From NCBI RefSeq assembly GCF_900114035.1, contig NZ_FORP01000009.1:1-64000 (forward strand): a stretch of 64,000 bases of DNA, read 5' to 3'. The DNA is from Amycolatopsis sacchari. GTDB lineage: Bacteria > Actinomycetota > Actinomycetes > Mycobacteriales > Pseudonocardiaceae. The translations under genes were made by a program, and so were the position numbers. The notes below the pieces were generated by a model. The model saw nothing but the letters and a program-made list of their open reading frames with translations, had not been told where the DNA came from and ran no database searches. Every line of letters begins with the position of its first letter. The stretch's first letter is position 1. This document shows positions 40,281 to 48,750 of the stretch, piece after piece.

Positions 40281-42205
40281 GGGATCTCCCGGGCGATCTT
40301 GAACGTGAAGTCGAGCCTGCGCCACTCGCCGTCGAGCGGGCGGCCGTCGGGCGCCGGGCCGTGCTGCGGGGCGAAGTCGACGACGAGATCCTCCTTGACG
40401 CCGAAGACCGTGTCACCTCGGCCGCCCTCGGTGTCGAGGTACGGGCCGCCGCGCACGAACAACTGTGTGATGAGCTGTGTGTACCCGGGCTTGAAGATCA
40501 TGAAGTGCAGGTGCGGCGCCCGCCACGGGTGCCGTCCCGTCGCCGCCAGCATCTGCCCCACCGGGCCGTCGTCGGGGATCGGGTACTCGCTGGGCAGGAT
40601 CGACCAGAACCGCAACCTGCCGCCGGCGTCGGTGGTGAACCTCGCGCGCAGGACCGGGCCGTCGAGGTCGGGCAGCTGGACGTCGTAGAAACCGTCCTCA
40701 TTGGACTGCCACACGTCGACCGTCGCGTCCGGGACCGGTTCGCCGTGGGTGTCGGTGACGGACACGTCGACCCACAGCGGTGTGCCGGGCAGGCCCTGCG
40801 CGATGTCGCTGCCGTGCTCGGCGGCGGGCGGCCCCTCGACGTAGAACGGGCCGAGGACCGCGGAGGCGGTGGTGTCCGGCGTGCGCGAGTTCGTCAGCAC
40901 GTCGACCGCGCTGGAGACGCCCAGCACGTCCGACAGCAGCACGAACTCCTGCCGCGTGTCCGTGGTGATGTGCCCGGCGCGAGTCAGGAACTCGATGGCG
41001 TACTGCCATTCGGGCTGGGTGACGTCGTTGCGCGTGACGTAGGAGTGGAGGTGCCGGACGAGGTCGGTGAGCAGCTGCCGCACCCGCGCGTCCGGCGCCC
41101 GGTCGAAGCTCGCGACCACCTGGTCGGTCAGCCAGCCGAGATCCGGCACGGTGCGCCCGCCGCCAGGACGCTCGCCGCGCCACGCCCCGTGAAGCAGCTC
41201 CTCGATGCCGTCACGGGTCAGCTCCCGCGGGTTCGGATACGGCGAGGCGGTGGCCAGCTCGGCAGCACGAGCGAGATCGGATTCCGCCATTCCCAGCGAG
41301 CGCAGCGAAGTCGGACCGTCCACCCGGACCACGAGGTCGAACACCCCGCTGGGCGCGTCGGCAGCGCCGAGGGCGTCCGCGATCCTGGCCATCGCCTGCC
41401 CAGCAGCGGGCGCGTTGTAGGCCATCGCGTGCGGCAGCATGACAGTGTGCGTCTCGGCATGGGGCAGGTCGAAGGAGCCGCCGAGGGTGTGGCACAGCTT
41501 GTGGTGCAGCCCCATGCCGACCCCGGCCAGGCACATCCCACCCAGCCACGCGGCTTCCAGCAGCTCGGCGCGGACGTCGAGCGCGGAGGGGTCGTCGGCC
41601 AGCCGGGGCAGGAACCGCGCGATCTTGCGGATCGCCTCCAGCGCCATGCCGTCCACGACGGGGTTCGACTCGGGCGAGTACAGCGCTTCGACCGCGTGGG
41701 CCATGGCGTTGACGGCGCTGGTGACCGAAACCGGCACGGGCAGCGACCGGGTCAGCTCGACGCCGTAAAGCACCGTCTCGGGCAGGATCGCGTCGGAGGA
41801 ACGCGTCGTCTTGCGACCGTGCTCGGTCTCGCCGAGCACCGGCGTGACCTCCGAGCCCGCGTAGGTCGTCGGCAGGATCACCTGCGGCAGGTCCGTGCGC
41901 ACGGCGAGCGCCTTCGACAGCCCGGTGACCGAGCCGCCGCCGACCGCGACGAGGCAGTCCGCGCCGTGTTCCTTCAGCACCTGCAGCGCCCGCTCGGTCA
42001 CCTCGACGGGCGTGTGCATCACGGCCCCGTCGAACTCGGCCGCCAGCAGCGGGCCCAGCGCCGACCGGACCGCCCCGGCGTCGGCCGAGCGGCTGGACAA
42101 CAACAGCACGCGCCGCCCGCCCAGCCGCTCGACCTCGTCCCGGACCTGGCTCGCCTGCCCGAACACCACCCGGCCGGCCCGGGCCGAGTACCCGAAGTTC
42201 CGCAT
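40277..42205 (-). CDS. Maleylacetate reductase-hydroxyquinol 1,2-dioxygenase fusion
   Basis: 642 residues carrying two consecutive steps of one pathway. Residues 1 to about 350 are an iron-alcohol-dehydrogenase-type maleylacetate reductase (VAVGGGSVTGLSKALA, PTTYAGSEVTPV, NAMAHAVEAL, HHKLCHTLGG). The rest is an intradiol dioxygenase with an N-terminal helical linker, VLGPFYVEGPP, iron ligands in GFYDVQ, SEYPIP and WRAPHLHF. It cleaves hydroxyquinol to maleylacetate and reduces that to 3-oxoadipate. The reaction order is opposite to the domain order. The fusion type is known in actinomycetes. ATG 42205 follows AAGGGAG by eight bases. No dedicated regulator is adjacent. Confidence 0.92.
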   Translation of the reverse strand: MRNFGYSARAGRVVFGQASQVRDEVERLGGRRVLLLSSRSADAGAVRSALGPLLAAEFDGAVMHTPVEVTERALQVLKEHGADCLVAVGGGSVTGLSKALAVRTDLPQVILPTTYAGSEVTPVLGETEHGRKTTRSSDAILPETVLYGVELTRSLPVPVSVTSAVNAMAHAVEALYSPESNPVVDGMALEAIRKIARFLPRLADDPSALDVRAELLEAAWLGGMCLAGVGMGLHHKLCHTLGGSFDLPHAETHTVMLPHAMAYNAPAAGQAMARIADALGAADAPSGVFDLVVRVDGPTSLRSLGMAESDLARAAELATASPYPNPRELTRDGIEELLHGAWRGERPGGGRTVPDLGWLTDQVVASFDRAPDARVRQLLTDLVRHLHSYVTRNDVTQPEWQYAIEFLTRAGHITTDTRQEFVLLSDVLGVSSAVDVLTNSRTPDTTASAVLGPFYVEGPPAAEHGSDIAQGLPGTPLWVDVSVTDTHGEPVPDATVDVWQSNEDGFYDVQLPDLDGPVLRARFTTDAGGRLRFWSILPSEYPIPDDGPVGQMLAATGRHPWRAPHLHFMIFKPGYTQLITQLFVRGGPYLDTEGGRGDTVFGVKEDLVVDFAPQHGPAPDGRPLDGEWRRLDFTFKIAREIP

Positions 42206-42247
42206 CGCCCTCACTCCCTTGTGGTCCAAGGGCAGTATCGGGCGGGC

Positions 42248-42280
42248 GGACGCGGGAAAGCCTGCACGTTTCCCGCGTCC
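42248..42280. terminator. 12-bp perfect hairpin between GH92 and hydroxyquinol genes
   Basis: GGACGCGGGAAA (42248-42259) and TTTCCCGCGTCC (42269-42280) pair perfectly around a 9-base loop. It begins 18 bp after the alpha-mannosidase stop, fitting a terminator without a U tract as is common in actinomycetes. It also lies 43 bp before the fusion-gene start and could be an operator. CCTGCACG occurs in the loop and again just outside the stem. Confidence 0.55.
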
Positions 42281-42298
42281 TCCTGCACGAAAAGCGCG

Positions 42299-45259
42299 TC
42301 AGCTCCGGGTGGTGAGCGCGAGGACCTTCAGGTTCGGCACCGCCGTCGTGGTGAACGACGTCAGGGTGCGGGCCGGGTCGGCGGGCAGGGTCACGTGCCA
42401 GATGTGCACGGCGCGGCCGTCCTCGGTGCCGTTGACGTTGTAGCGCGTCGTGGCGCCGAGGACGCTCTCCTCACCGAAGTGGGCGGACGTCGCTGCCCAG
42501 TCGGTGACGGCGAGGTGTGCCGTGGAGGTGGTGCCGTCGCTGTAGGTGAAGGTCACGTCGGTCTGCTGGTCGCCGTTGACCGCCGTGGTCAGCACGTCGA
42601 GCCCGGAGTACTTGCCCGGCGTCAGGTAGACGCGCTGGCCGCGCAGGCTGGTGAAGTTCCCGCTCGTGCCCGTCGTGGGCGGCACCAGGTACGGCACCTG
42701 CGCAAGCGTTTGCACCCCGGGCGCGGGCAGCTGTTCCGCGGGGAAGCTCCAGCCCTTGCCGTCGAGGTTGCCCTGCGCCTTTGCGTCCGCGGTCGCGACG
42801 CCGTCAGTGTCGTACTGCAGGTTCTGCAGGCACGACGTTCCGGCGGGCGTGCACGCGGCGGGCAGGTTCGGCACGGCCGGGGCGGGCAGGACGCGGTCGA
42901 CCGGCGGCGTGCCCCACTTGCTCGGCGTCGACCCCAGGGTGAAGGTCACCTCGCCGCCCCGGTTCACGACCGACTCCGGCAGCCACGACTCCGCGTGCGC
43001 ACGCCCGTCGAGCCGCACGTTCTGCACGTAGATGTTCGACGCCGAAGCGCCGGGCGCGTTGATCGTGATCGTCGGTCCGCCGTCCCGCTTGACCCACGCC
43101 TTCGGGAACATCGGGCTCGACAGCAGCATTTCCGCACGACTCGGCGTCTGCGGGTACATCCCGAGCGCGGCGAAGACGTACCACGCGGACATCGTGCCGA
43201 GGTCGTCGTTGCCGGGCAGCCCGCCGGGGCCGGTCTTGTACACCAGCGAAGCCATGGCGCGCACGGTTTCCTGCGTCTTCCACGGCTGCCCGAGCGCGTT
43301 GTACAGCCACGGCGTGTGGATGCCGGGCTCGTTCGTCGGGTCGTAGCGGAAGCCGTCGCCGCCCGTGGCCCACGAACCGTCGGGGCGGTGGAAGAACGCG
43401 TCGAGGCGTTGTGCCGCAACGTCCTTGCCGCCCATCGCCGCCGCGAGACCGGACACGTCGTGCTGCACCATCCACGTGTACGTCGCACTGGTGCCCTGCG
43501 CGAAGCCGAGGTCGGAGGTCGAGGAGAACGGCCAGACCCAGCTGCCGTCGGAGTTGCGGGCCTGCTGGTAGCCGCCCTCCGGGCCGGCGGAGGGGTTGAA
43601 CGTGTTCCGCCACCAGCTCGCGCGCGGCAGCATCTCGTTGTAGACCTTGCGGTCGCCGAGGCGCTGCGCCCAGTCCGCGAGCGCGAAGTCGGCGGCGGAG
43701 TCCTCCAGCGTCTCGGCCGCGCCACCCCAGCAGTGGCACACGTCCTGGGGCGCATAACCGAGTTTCAGGTACTCGGCGAGGTTCGGGCGCTGGCCCTCGC
43801 ACTGCCCGGGGCAGCCCTTGTCCGACAGCCCGGCCGGGTTCGGCACCGTCGCCTGGCGGTACAACGACTCGAACGCGCCACGGACGTCGAAGTTGCGCAC
43901 GCCCATCGCGTAGAAGCCGGCCACTGTGGGCGCCGACGGGTCACCGGTCATCACGTGCGTCGGGCCGTTGACGTGCACCCACCGGTCCCACACGCCGCCG
44001 TTCTGCTGCGCCAGGTTGTACAGCGACTGCGCGAAGTCCCCGGCGATGCCGGGTTCCAGCAACGCGAGCAGCTGCGTGTGCGCGCGGTACTGGTCCCAGC
44101 CGGAGAAGTTGCCGTACTGCGCGCGCTGGCCGCGCGCGAGCCGGTGCACCTTCTGGTCGCTGCCGAGGTACGTGCCCTCGACGTCGCTGGCGATGTTCGG
44201 TTCCAGGAACGAGTGGTACAGCGCGGTGTAGAAGGTGGTGAGCTGGTCGGGAGAACCACCCGCGACCTCGATGGAGCGCAGCTGCTTGTTCCACTCCTGC
44301 CGCGCGTCCGCCGCGACGGAGTCGACCGTGTCCTTCGGCTTCACCTCGGCGGCGAGGTTGTGCCGCGCCGCGTCGAGGCTCGTGTAGGAGATGCCGACCT
44401 TCATCCGCACGTTGGTGTCGGCGAAGGTGACGTACCCGCCGGACCCCTTCCCGGCGCGGTTGGCCCCGGTCAGGTAGCCCTCGCCGCCGTGCGCGGTGGT
44501 CGAACCGGGCTCGAGCTGGTCGTTCACCCACGTGCCGTTGCCGGCGAACGCGCGGTCGAACGAGGCCACGAAGTACAGCCGGTAGTAGGTCTTGCGGTTG
44601 TTCTCGCCGCCGTTGGCGCGGCGGCCGCAGAAAGCGCCCGTCAGCACGGAACCGGTGACGGTCCGCGTCGCCGGGTCGATCTTGATCTCCGCGTCCTCGC
44701 TGCCGTTGAGCGAGTTGGACACGCGGAACAACAGGTTCGCGGGCGAGCCGGCCGGGAAGGTGAACTCACCGACGCCCGCGCGCGTGGTGACGGACAGGTC
44801 GGCCTTCACCCCGGAGTCGAGCGTGACCGTGTAGCGGCCCGGCTGCGCGTTTTCGTTGTCGTGGCTGAAGTTGCTCGCGTACACCGCGTCCGTGGTGTCC
44901 GCCGTCGGTGAGGACGTGACGGCACCGGCGAACGGCAGGATCGGCACGTCACCGGCCGCGCCGGGGTGGCAGCCCGCGCCGTTCACGTGCGTCAGCGCGA
45001 ACCCGCGGGTGCGGGGCGTGGCGTAGGAGTAGCCGTTCGCACCGGCGGCGTTGGTCTGGTCCCCCGCGGTGTTGGTGGGACTCCACGAGATCATGCCGAA
45101 CGGGCGCACCGCGCCCGGGTAGGTGTTGCCGCCGTTGGCGGAACCGATGAGCGGATCGACGTAGCGGACCGGGTCGGCGACCTTGGCGGGTGCGGCGTCC
45201 GCCGGGAGGGCGGGCAGGAGCGCACCGGCCAGTGCGACCGCGAGCAGGGATCTGATCAC
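42299..45259 (-). CDS. Secreted GH92 alpha-1,2-mannosidase family protein
   Basis: 986 residues with an N-terminal signal peptide (MIRSLLAVALAGALLPALPADA) and the GH92 start VRYVDPLIGSANGGNTYPGAVRPFGM. Further family blocks are GFALTHVNGAGC, WDQYRAHTQLLALLEPG, GCWGG-like CHCWGGAAETLEDS and GGLPGNDDLGTMSAWYVFAALGMYP; the acidic cluster in the last block provides the calcium-dependent catalytic machinery. A C-terminal region after about 770 (LDGKGWSFPAEQL... YTLTPGKY-like jelly roll) resembles an NPCBM/galactose-binding module. It should trim mannose from fungal or plant mannans or glycoproteins outside the cell. It lies upstream of the hydroxyquinol genes on the same strand but is separated by a strong hairpin. 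An AraC regulator precedes it by 67 bp. Confidence 0.9.
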   Translation of the reverse strand: MIRSLLAVALAGALLPALPADAAPAKVADPVRYVDPLIGSANGGNTYPGAVRPFGMISWSPTNTAGDQTNAAGANGYSYATPRTRGFALTHVNGAGCHPGAAGDVPILPFAGAVTSSPTADTTDAVYASNFSHDNENAQPGRYTVTLDSGVKADLSVTTRAGVGEFTFPAGSPANLLFRVSNSLNGSEDAEIKIDPATRTVTGSVLTGAFCGRRANGGENNRKTYYRLYFVASFDRAFAGNGTWVNDQLEPGSTTAHGGEGYLTGANRAGKGSGGYVTFADTNVRMKVGISYTSLDAARHNLAAEVKPKDTVDSVAADARQEWNKQLRSIEVAGGSPDQLTTFYTALYHSFLEPNIASDVEGTYLGSDQKVHRLARGQRAQYGNFSGWDQYRAHTQLLALLEPGIAGDFAQSLYNLAQQNGGVWDRWVHVNGPTHVMTGDPSAPTVAGFYAMGVRNFDVRGAFESLYRQATVPNPAGLSDKGCPGQCEGQRPNLAEYLKLGYAPQDVCHCWGGAAETLEDSAADFALADWAQRLGDRKVYNEMLPRASWWRNTFNPSAGPEGGYQQARNSDGSWVWPFSSTSDLGFAQGTSATYTWMVQHDVSGLAAAMGGKDVAAQRLDAFFHRPDGSWATGGDGFRYDPTNEPGIHTPWLYNALGQPWKTQETVRAMASLVYKTGPGGLPGNDDLGTMSAWYVFAALGMYPQTPSRAEMLLSSPMFPKAWVKRDGGPTITINAPGASASNIYVQNVRLDGRAHAESWLPESVVNRGGEVTFTLGSTPSKWGTPPVDRVLPAPAVPNLPAACTPAGTSCLQNLQYDTDGVATADAKAQGNLDGKGWSFPAEQLPAPGVQTLAQVPYLVPPTTGTSGNFTSLRGQRVYLTPGKYSGLDVLTTAVNGDQQTDVTFTYSDGTTSTAHLAVTDWAATSAHFGEESVLGATTRYNVNGTEDGRAVHIWHVTLPADPARTLTSFTTTAVPNLKVLALTTRS

Positions 45260-45326
45260 CCGCCGATCCCAGCCGCCGGTTCCGTCCGGTGCGTGAACAT
45301 CCGTGAACGGCCGGGGGTCGCCAAGG

Positions 45327-46160
45327 TCAACTTCCCTTCCGGTAGGCGGCGGGGGTGGTGTCGAGGCGGGCGCGCATCACGCGCGTCAGGTGCTCCTGGT
45401 GCGAAAAACCGCACCGCACGGCGATTTCGGGGATGCTCAGCGTGTCGGCGCGCAGCATCCGGCAAGCGTGCTCGACGCGCAGGCGCATGAGATAACGGTG
45501 CGGGGTTTCGCCGGTCGCGGCCTTGAAGCGGCGGGTGAACTGGCTGACGCTGAGCGACGCGGCATCCGCCAGGTCGGCGAGCGGGATCGGCTCGGCGAGC
45601 CGGGCGAGCATGAGTTCCTTCGCGGCGGCGAGCTGCTTTTCCGACAGCGCACCGTTGTCGGCGCGGACGCGGGCTCGGGTGTAGCGGTGGGCCAGGTGAG
45701 CGGCGAACAGGCCGGACAGGTGGTCGACGTAGGTCCTGGCCGCGGGTTCCCACTGCCGGACCAGGCCGTCGAGCGCGAGCATGAGCTGCTCGACGAGCGG
45801 GTCGGCGACGCCGAGTTCCTCGTTGAGTTCCGCGGGAAGGGCGTCCGCGGGCAGGTAGGCGTGCACGGTGTCGAGCGGCCCGCCGAGTTCGACGGTCAGC
45901 TCCCGGCCCGCGGGGTGCATGAACAGGCCGCCGGCGGGCACGCGCCGTTCCTGCGTCCGGCCGCGGCGGACGGTGACCGGCCCGCCGAGGTGCAGGATGA
46001 CCAGGTGCGTGCCCGCGGCGTCGAAGCGGGCGCGGTAAGGGCTTTCCGACTGGGTGGAGACGTAGAGCCCGGGCCAGCCGAGCCCGGCGCTGGACCGCGC
46101 AGGCCGCACCGACGGCAGGCGGAGGATGCCGTTGGTGTCGGCCAGGCCCAGCTCGGCCAC
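45327..46160 (-). CDS. AraC family transcriptional regulator
   Basis: 277 residues. The N-terminal half is a cupin-like sensor (THLVILHLGGPVTVRRG, GGLFMHPAGRELTVEL). The C-terminal 100 residues contain two helix-turn-helix units: IPLADLADAASLSVSQFTRRF and the AraC signature segment SIPEIAVRCGFSHQEHLTRV, ending AYRKGS. GTG 46160 follows GGAGGGAGG. Directly upstream of the GH92 gene on the same strand, it is the obvious candidate activator of the mannosidase, responding to a sugar or related small molecule (inference). Confidence 0.88.
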   Translation of the reverse strand: MAELGLADTNGILRLPSVRPARSSAGLGWPGLYVSTQSESPYRARFDAAGTHLVILHLGGPVTVRRGRTQERRVPAGGLFMHPAGRELTVELGGPLDTVHAYLPADALPAELNEELGVADPLVEQLMLALDGLVRQWEPAARTYVDHLSGLFAAHLAHRYTRARVRADNGALSEKQLAAAKELMLARLAEPIPLADLADAASLSVSQFTRRFKAATGETPHRYLMRLRVEHACRMLRADTLSIPEIAVRCGFSHQEHLTRVMRARLDTTPAAYRKGS

Positions 46161-46193
46161 GCTCGCCTCCCTCCGCCGGTGGAGACCCCGAGT

Positions 46194-46427
46194 CTAGGCG
46201 GCGTGGCGTGAGATGCGGGAGAGTTCGACGCCCCGCGGCTCCGGGACCCGCACTCGGCGCTCCTCCGACGGGGGCAGTCCGCGCAGGTCCTCCGTTATTC
46301 GTGTCAGGTCACGGTCTTCGTGCGGGGAACTGCCGTTCACGCGGGCCGGGCGCTGGCGGCGGTGGTTGCGCTCGATGGCGTAGGCGAGGAGGGCCAGGAT
46401 CGCGAGGAAGAGGATCACGTTTGTCAT
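46194..46427 (-). CDS. Small single-pass membrane protein, hypothetical
   Basis: 77 residues: an N-terminal hydrophobic helix (MTNVILFLAILALLAYAIE) followed by a basic stretch (RNHRRQRPAR) and a charged soluble tail ending in SRISRHAA. The positive-inside rule puts the tail in the cytoplasm. No family recognised. No Shine-Dalgarno sequence is visible before the ATG, so it may be leaderless like its divergent neighbour. It ends 33 bp before the AraC gene start. Codon composition and the clear membrane segment favour a real gene. Confidence 0.55.
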   Translation of the reverse strand: MTNVILFLAILALLAYAIERNHRRQRPARVNGSSPHEDRDLTRITEDLRGLPPSEERRVRVPEPRGVELSRISRHAA

Positions 46428-46454
46428 GACAAGAATTGTTCGCCCAGCTACTTC

Positions 46455-46492
46455 CTGCCAACAGTGGCAGATCTGACGAACTACGCTAAAAT
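46455..46492 (+). promoter_or_regulatory. Inverted repeat and -10 element upstream of the GlxA-type regulator
   Basis: CTGCCA-ACAG-TGGCAG (46455-46470) is a perfect 6-bp inverted repeat, and CTGCCA recurs at 46494-46499 overlapping the start codon. TAAAAT at 46487-46492 is a good -10 whose expected transcript start is the A of ATG 46499, implying a leaderless mRNA. Layout suggests autoregulation. Confidence 0.5.
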
Positions 46493-46498
46493 CCTGCC

Positions 46499-47452
46499 AT
46501 GCTCAAAACCGTTGCGGTGGTGATGATCGAGGGGGTCGCCCCGTTCGAGTTCGGCGTGCTGTGCGAGGTGTTCGGCATCGACCGCAGCGACGACGGGGTG
46601 CCGAAGTTCGACTTCCGCCCGTGCGGCGAACGCCCCGGGCAACCGCTGGCCACGAGCGTGCCCGGCGTCTCCATGACCCCGGCACACGGCCTCGACGGGC
46701 TGATCGGCGCGGACCTCGTCGCCGTACCCGCGGTGAGCACCGACGAGGAGTACCCGCCCGCCGTGATCGAGGCGGTGCGCGCCGCCGCCGACCGCGGCGC
46801 CATGCTGCTGTCCGTCTGCAGCGGCGCCTTCCTGCTCGGCGAGGCCGGGCTGCTCGACGGCCGCCACTGCACCACGCACTGGCACCACGTCGAGGCGTTC
46901 CAGGCCCGCTTCCCCGAGGCGAAGGTCGATCCGGACGTCTTGTTCGTCGACGAGGGCGACATCATCACCAGCGCGGGCACGGCCGCCGGCATCGACGCGT
47001 GCCTGCACCTCGTCCGCCGCGAACTGGGTTCCGCGATCGCGACCACGATCGCGCGCCGGATGGTCGTACCGCCCCAGCGGGACGGCGGGCAGCGGCAGTT
47101 CGTCGCACTGCCCGTGCCCGAGTGCACCGCCGACAGCCTCCAGCCCGTGCTCACGTGGATGCTGGAAAACCTCGCGGAGGACCACTCCGTCGCGACGCTG
47201 GCGAAGCGCGCGCAGATGTCCGAGCGCACCTTCGCACGCCGGTTCGCCGCGGAGACCGGGACGACCCCGCACAAGTGGCTGTCGATGCAGCGGGTCCTGC
47301 ACGCCCGCACGCTGCTGGAGGAGACCCGGCTGGGCATCGAGGAGATCGCCCGCGAGTGCGGGTTCGGCACGGCGGCCCTGCTGCGCCACCACTTCCACCG
47401 CGTCGTCGGCGTCTCCCCGCACGACTACCGCCGGACGTTCGCGCCCGCGTGA
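46499..47452 (+). CDS. GlxA-type transcriptional regulator (DJ-1/PfpI domain plus AraC HTH)
   Basis: 317 residues: residues 1 to about 170 form a DJ-1/PfpI-like sensor domain (TVAVVMIEGVAPFEFGVLCEVFG, the nucleophile-elbow-like LLSVCSGAFLLGEAG, DEGDIITSAGTAAGIDACLHL), and the C-terminus is an AraC DNA-binding domain (HSVATLAKRAQMSERTFARRF, GIEEIARECGFGTAALLRHHF). Family members sense small metabolites, for example choline or carnitine-type compounds; the ligand here is unknown. It probably has a leaderless start at ATG 46499. The gene after it begins three bases later and is likely cotranscribed and perhaps regulated. Confidence 0.9.
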   Translation: MLKTVAVVMIEGVAPFEFGVLCEVFGIDRSDDGVPKFDFRPCGERPGQPLATSVPGVSMTPAHGLDGLIGADLVAVPAVSTDEEYPPAVIEAVRAAADRGAMLLSVCSGAFLLGEAGLLDGRHCTTHWHHVEAFQARFPEAKVDPDVLFVDEGDIITSAGTAAGIDACLHLVRRELGSAIATTIARRMVVPPQRDGGQRQFVALPVPECTADSLQPVLTWMLENLAEDHSVATLAKRAQMSERTFARRFAAETGTTPHKWLSMQRVLHARTLLEETRLGIEEIARECGFGTAALLRHHFHRVVGVSPHDYRRTFAPA

Positions 47453-47455
47453 GGC

Positions 47456-48658
47456 ATGCTGTCAGGCGTGACCTATGACGTGGACGCCGTTCGCAAGCAC
47501 TTCCCCGCGCTCGACGAGGGCGCCGCGCACTTCGACGGGCCGGGTGGCTCGCAGGTCCCGGACGTGGTCGGGCAGGCGGTCGCCGCGACCCTGACCTCCG
47601 CGATCGCCAACCGGGGCACCGTCACCGCCGCCGAACGGCGGGCCGAGGAGGTCGTGCTCACCGCGCGGCAGGCCGCGGCGGATCTCGTCGGCGGCGTGCC
47701 CGAGGGCATCGTCTTCGGCCGCAGCATGACGCAGCTGACGTACGACTTCTCCCGCGCGCTGGCGAAAACCTGGCAGCCCGGCGACGAAGTCGTGGTCACG
47801 CGCCTAGACCACGACGCCAACATCCGGCCGTGGCTCCAGGCCGCCGAGGCACGCGGGATCACCGTGCGGTGGGCCGACTTCGACCCGGCCACCGGCGAAC
47901 TGCCCGCCGACGCCGTTCCCGTCACCGAGCGCACGAAGCTGGTCGCCGTCACCGCGGCGTCCAACCTCCTGGGCACCCGGCCCGATGTGCCCGCGATCGC
48001 GGCGAAGGCCCACGAAGCAGGTGCACTGTGCTATGTGGACGGTGTGCACCTCACCCCGCACGCGCCGGTGGACGTCGCCGCGCTCGGGGCGGACTTCTAC
48101 GGTTGCTCACCGTACAAGTTCCTCGGCCCGCACCTGGGTTTCCTCGCCGCCGCACCGGAACTGCTGGAGACGCTGCACCCGGACAAGCTCGCCCCGTCCA
48201 CGAACGCCGTGCCCGAGCGCTTCGAACTGGGCACCCTCCCGTACGAGCTGCTCGCGGGTACCACCGCCGCCATCGACTTCCTCGCCGGTCTCGTCCCGGG
48301 CGAAGGCACCCGGCGGGAACGCCTGGACGTTTCGATGCGGGCGTTGGAGGAGTACGAAACCGGTCTGCTGCGCACACTCGACGAAGGGCTCGCCGCCATC
48401 CCCGGCGTGACGCGGTACGGCTCCCCCACCCGGCACCGCACCCCGACGGTCCTGTTCACCGTGGACGGTCGCACCCCTGCCGAGGTCTACCGCCACCTCG
48501 CCGCCCACGGCGTGAACGCGCCGGCGGGCAGCTTCTACGCACTGGACTGCGCACGCCACCTGGGCCTCGGCGAAACCGGCGCCGTCCGCGCGGGGATCGC
48601 GCCCTACACCACCGAGGACGACGTGCGGCGGCTGCTGGAGGCTGTGCAGTCCGCATAG
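47456..48658 (+). CDS. Cysteine-desulfurase-like class V aminotransferase
   Basis: 400 residues of the PLP-dependent class V fold: FDGPGGSQVPDVV, FGRSMTQLTYDFSRAL, RLDHDANIRPWLQAA, cofactor pocket YVDGVHLTPHAPVDV (Asp and His) and the Schiff-base Lys in GCSPYKFLGPHLGF. It belongs to the subgroup (VC1184-like) annotated as cysteine desulfurase-like whose mobile catalytic Cys loop is not conserved; the C-terminal CARHLGLGETG segment carries a Cys but in another context. Function may be a lyase or transaminase, not sulphur supply for Fe-S clusters. ATG 47456 lies three bases after the regulator stop; GTG 47468 is an alternative. Confidence 0.82.
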   Translation: MLSGVTYDVDAVRKHFPALDEGAAHFDGPGGSQVPDVVGQAVAATLTSAIANRGTVTAAERRAEEVVLTARQAAADLVGGVPEGIVFGRSMTQLTYDFSRALAKTWQPGDEVVVTRLDHDANIRPWLQAAEARGITVRWADFDPATGELPADAVPVTERTKLVAVTAASNLLGTRPDVPAIAAKAHEAGALCYVDGVHLTPHAPVDVAALGADFYGCSPYKFLGPHLGFLAAAPELLETLHPDKLAPSTNAVPERFELGTLPYELLAGTTAAIDFLAGLVPGEGTRRERLDVSMRALEEYETGLLRTLDEGLAAIPGVTRYGSPTRHRTPTVLFTVDGRTPAEVYRHLAAHGVNAPAGSFYALDCARHLGLGETGAVRAGIAPYTTEDDVRRLLEAVQSA

Positions 48659-48750
48659 CCTCCACCAGGTGACTGTGCACTTCGCACGGTGACGGCCGGG
48701 GAACCCGTGGTTACGGTGATCGGAACTTCTCCCCGGATAAGGAGGTCGGC

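Noticed and set aside
40361-44911. 1516-codon plus-strand open frame
   Set aside because: Antisense to the fusion enzyme and GH92 genes; such frames are expected in high-GC DNA. The product is Arg/Val/His-rich with no domain.
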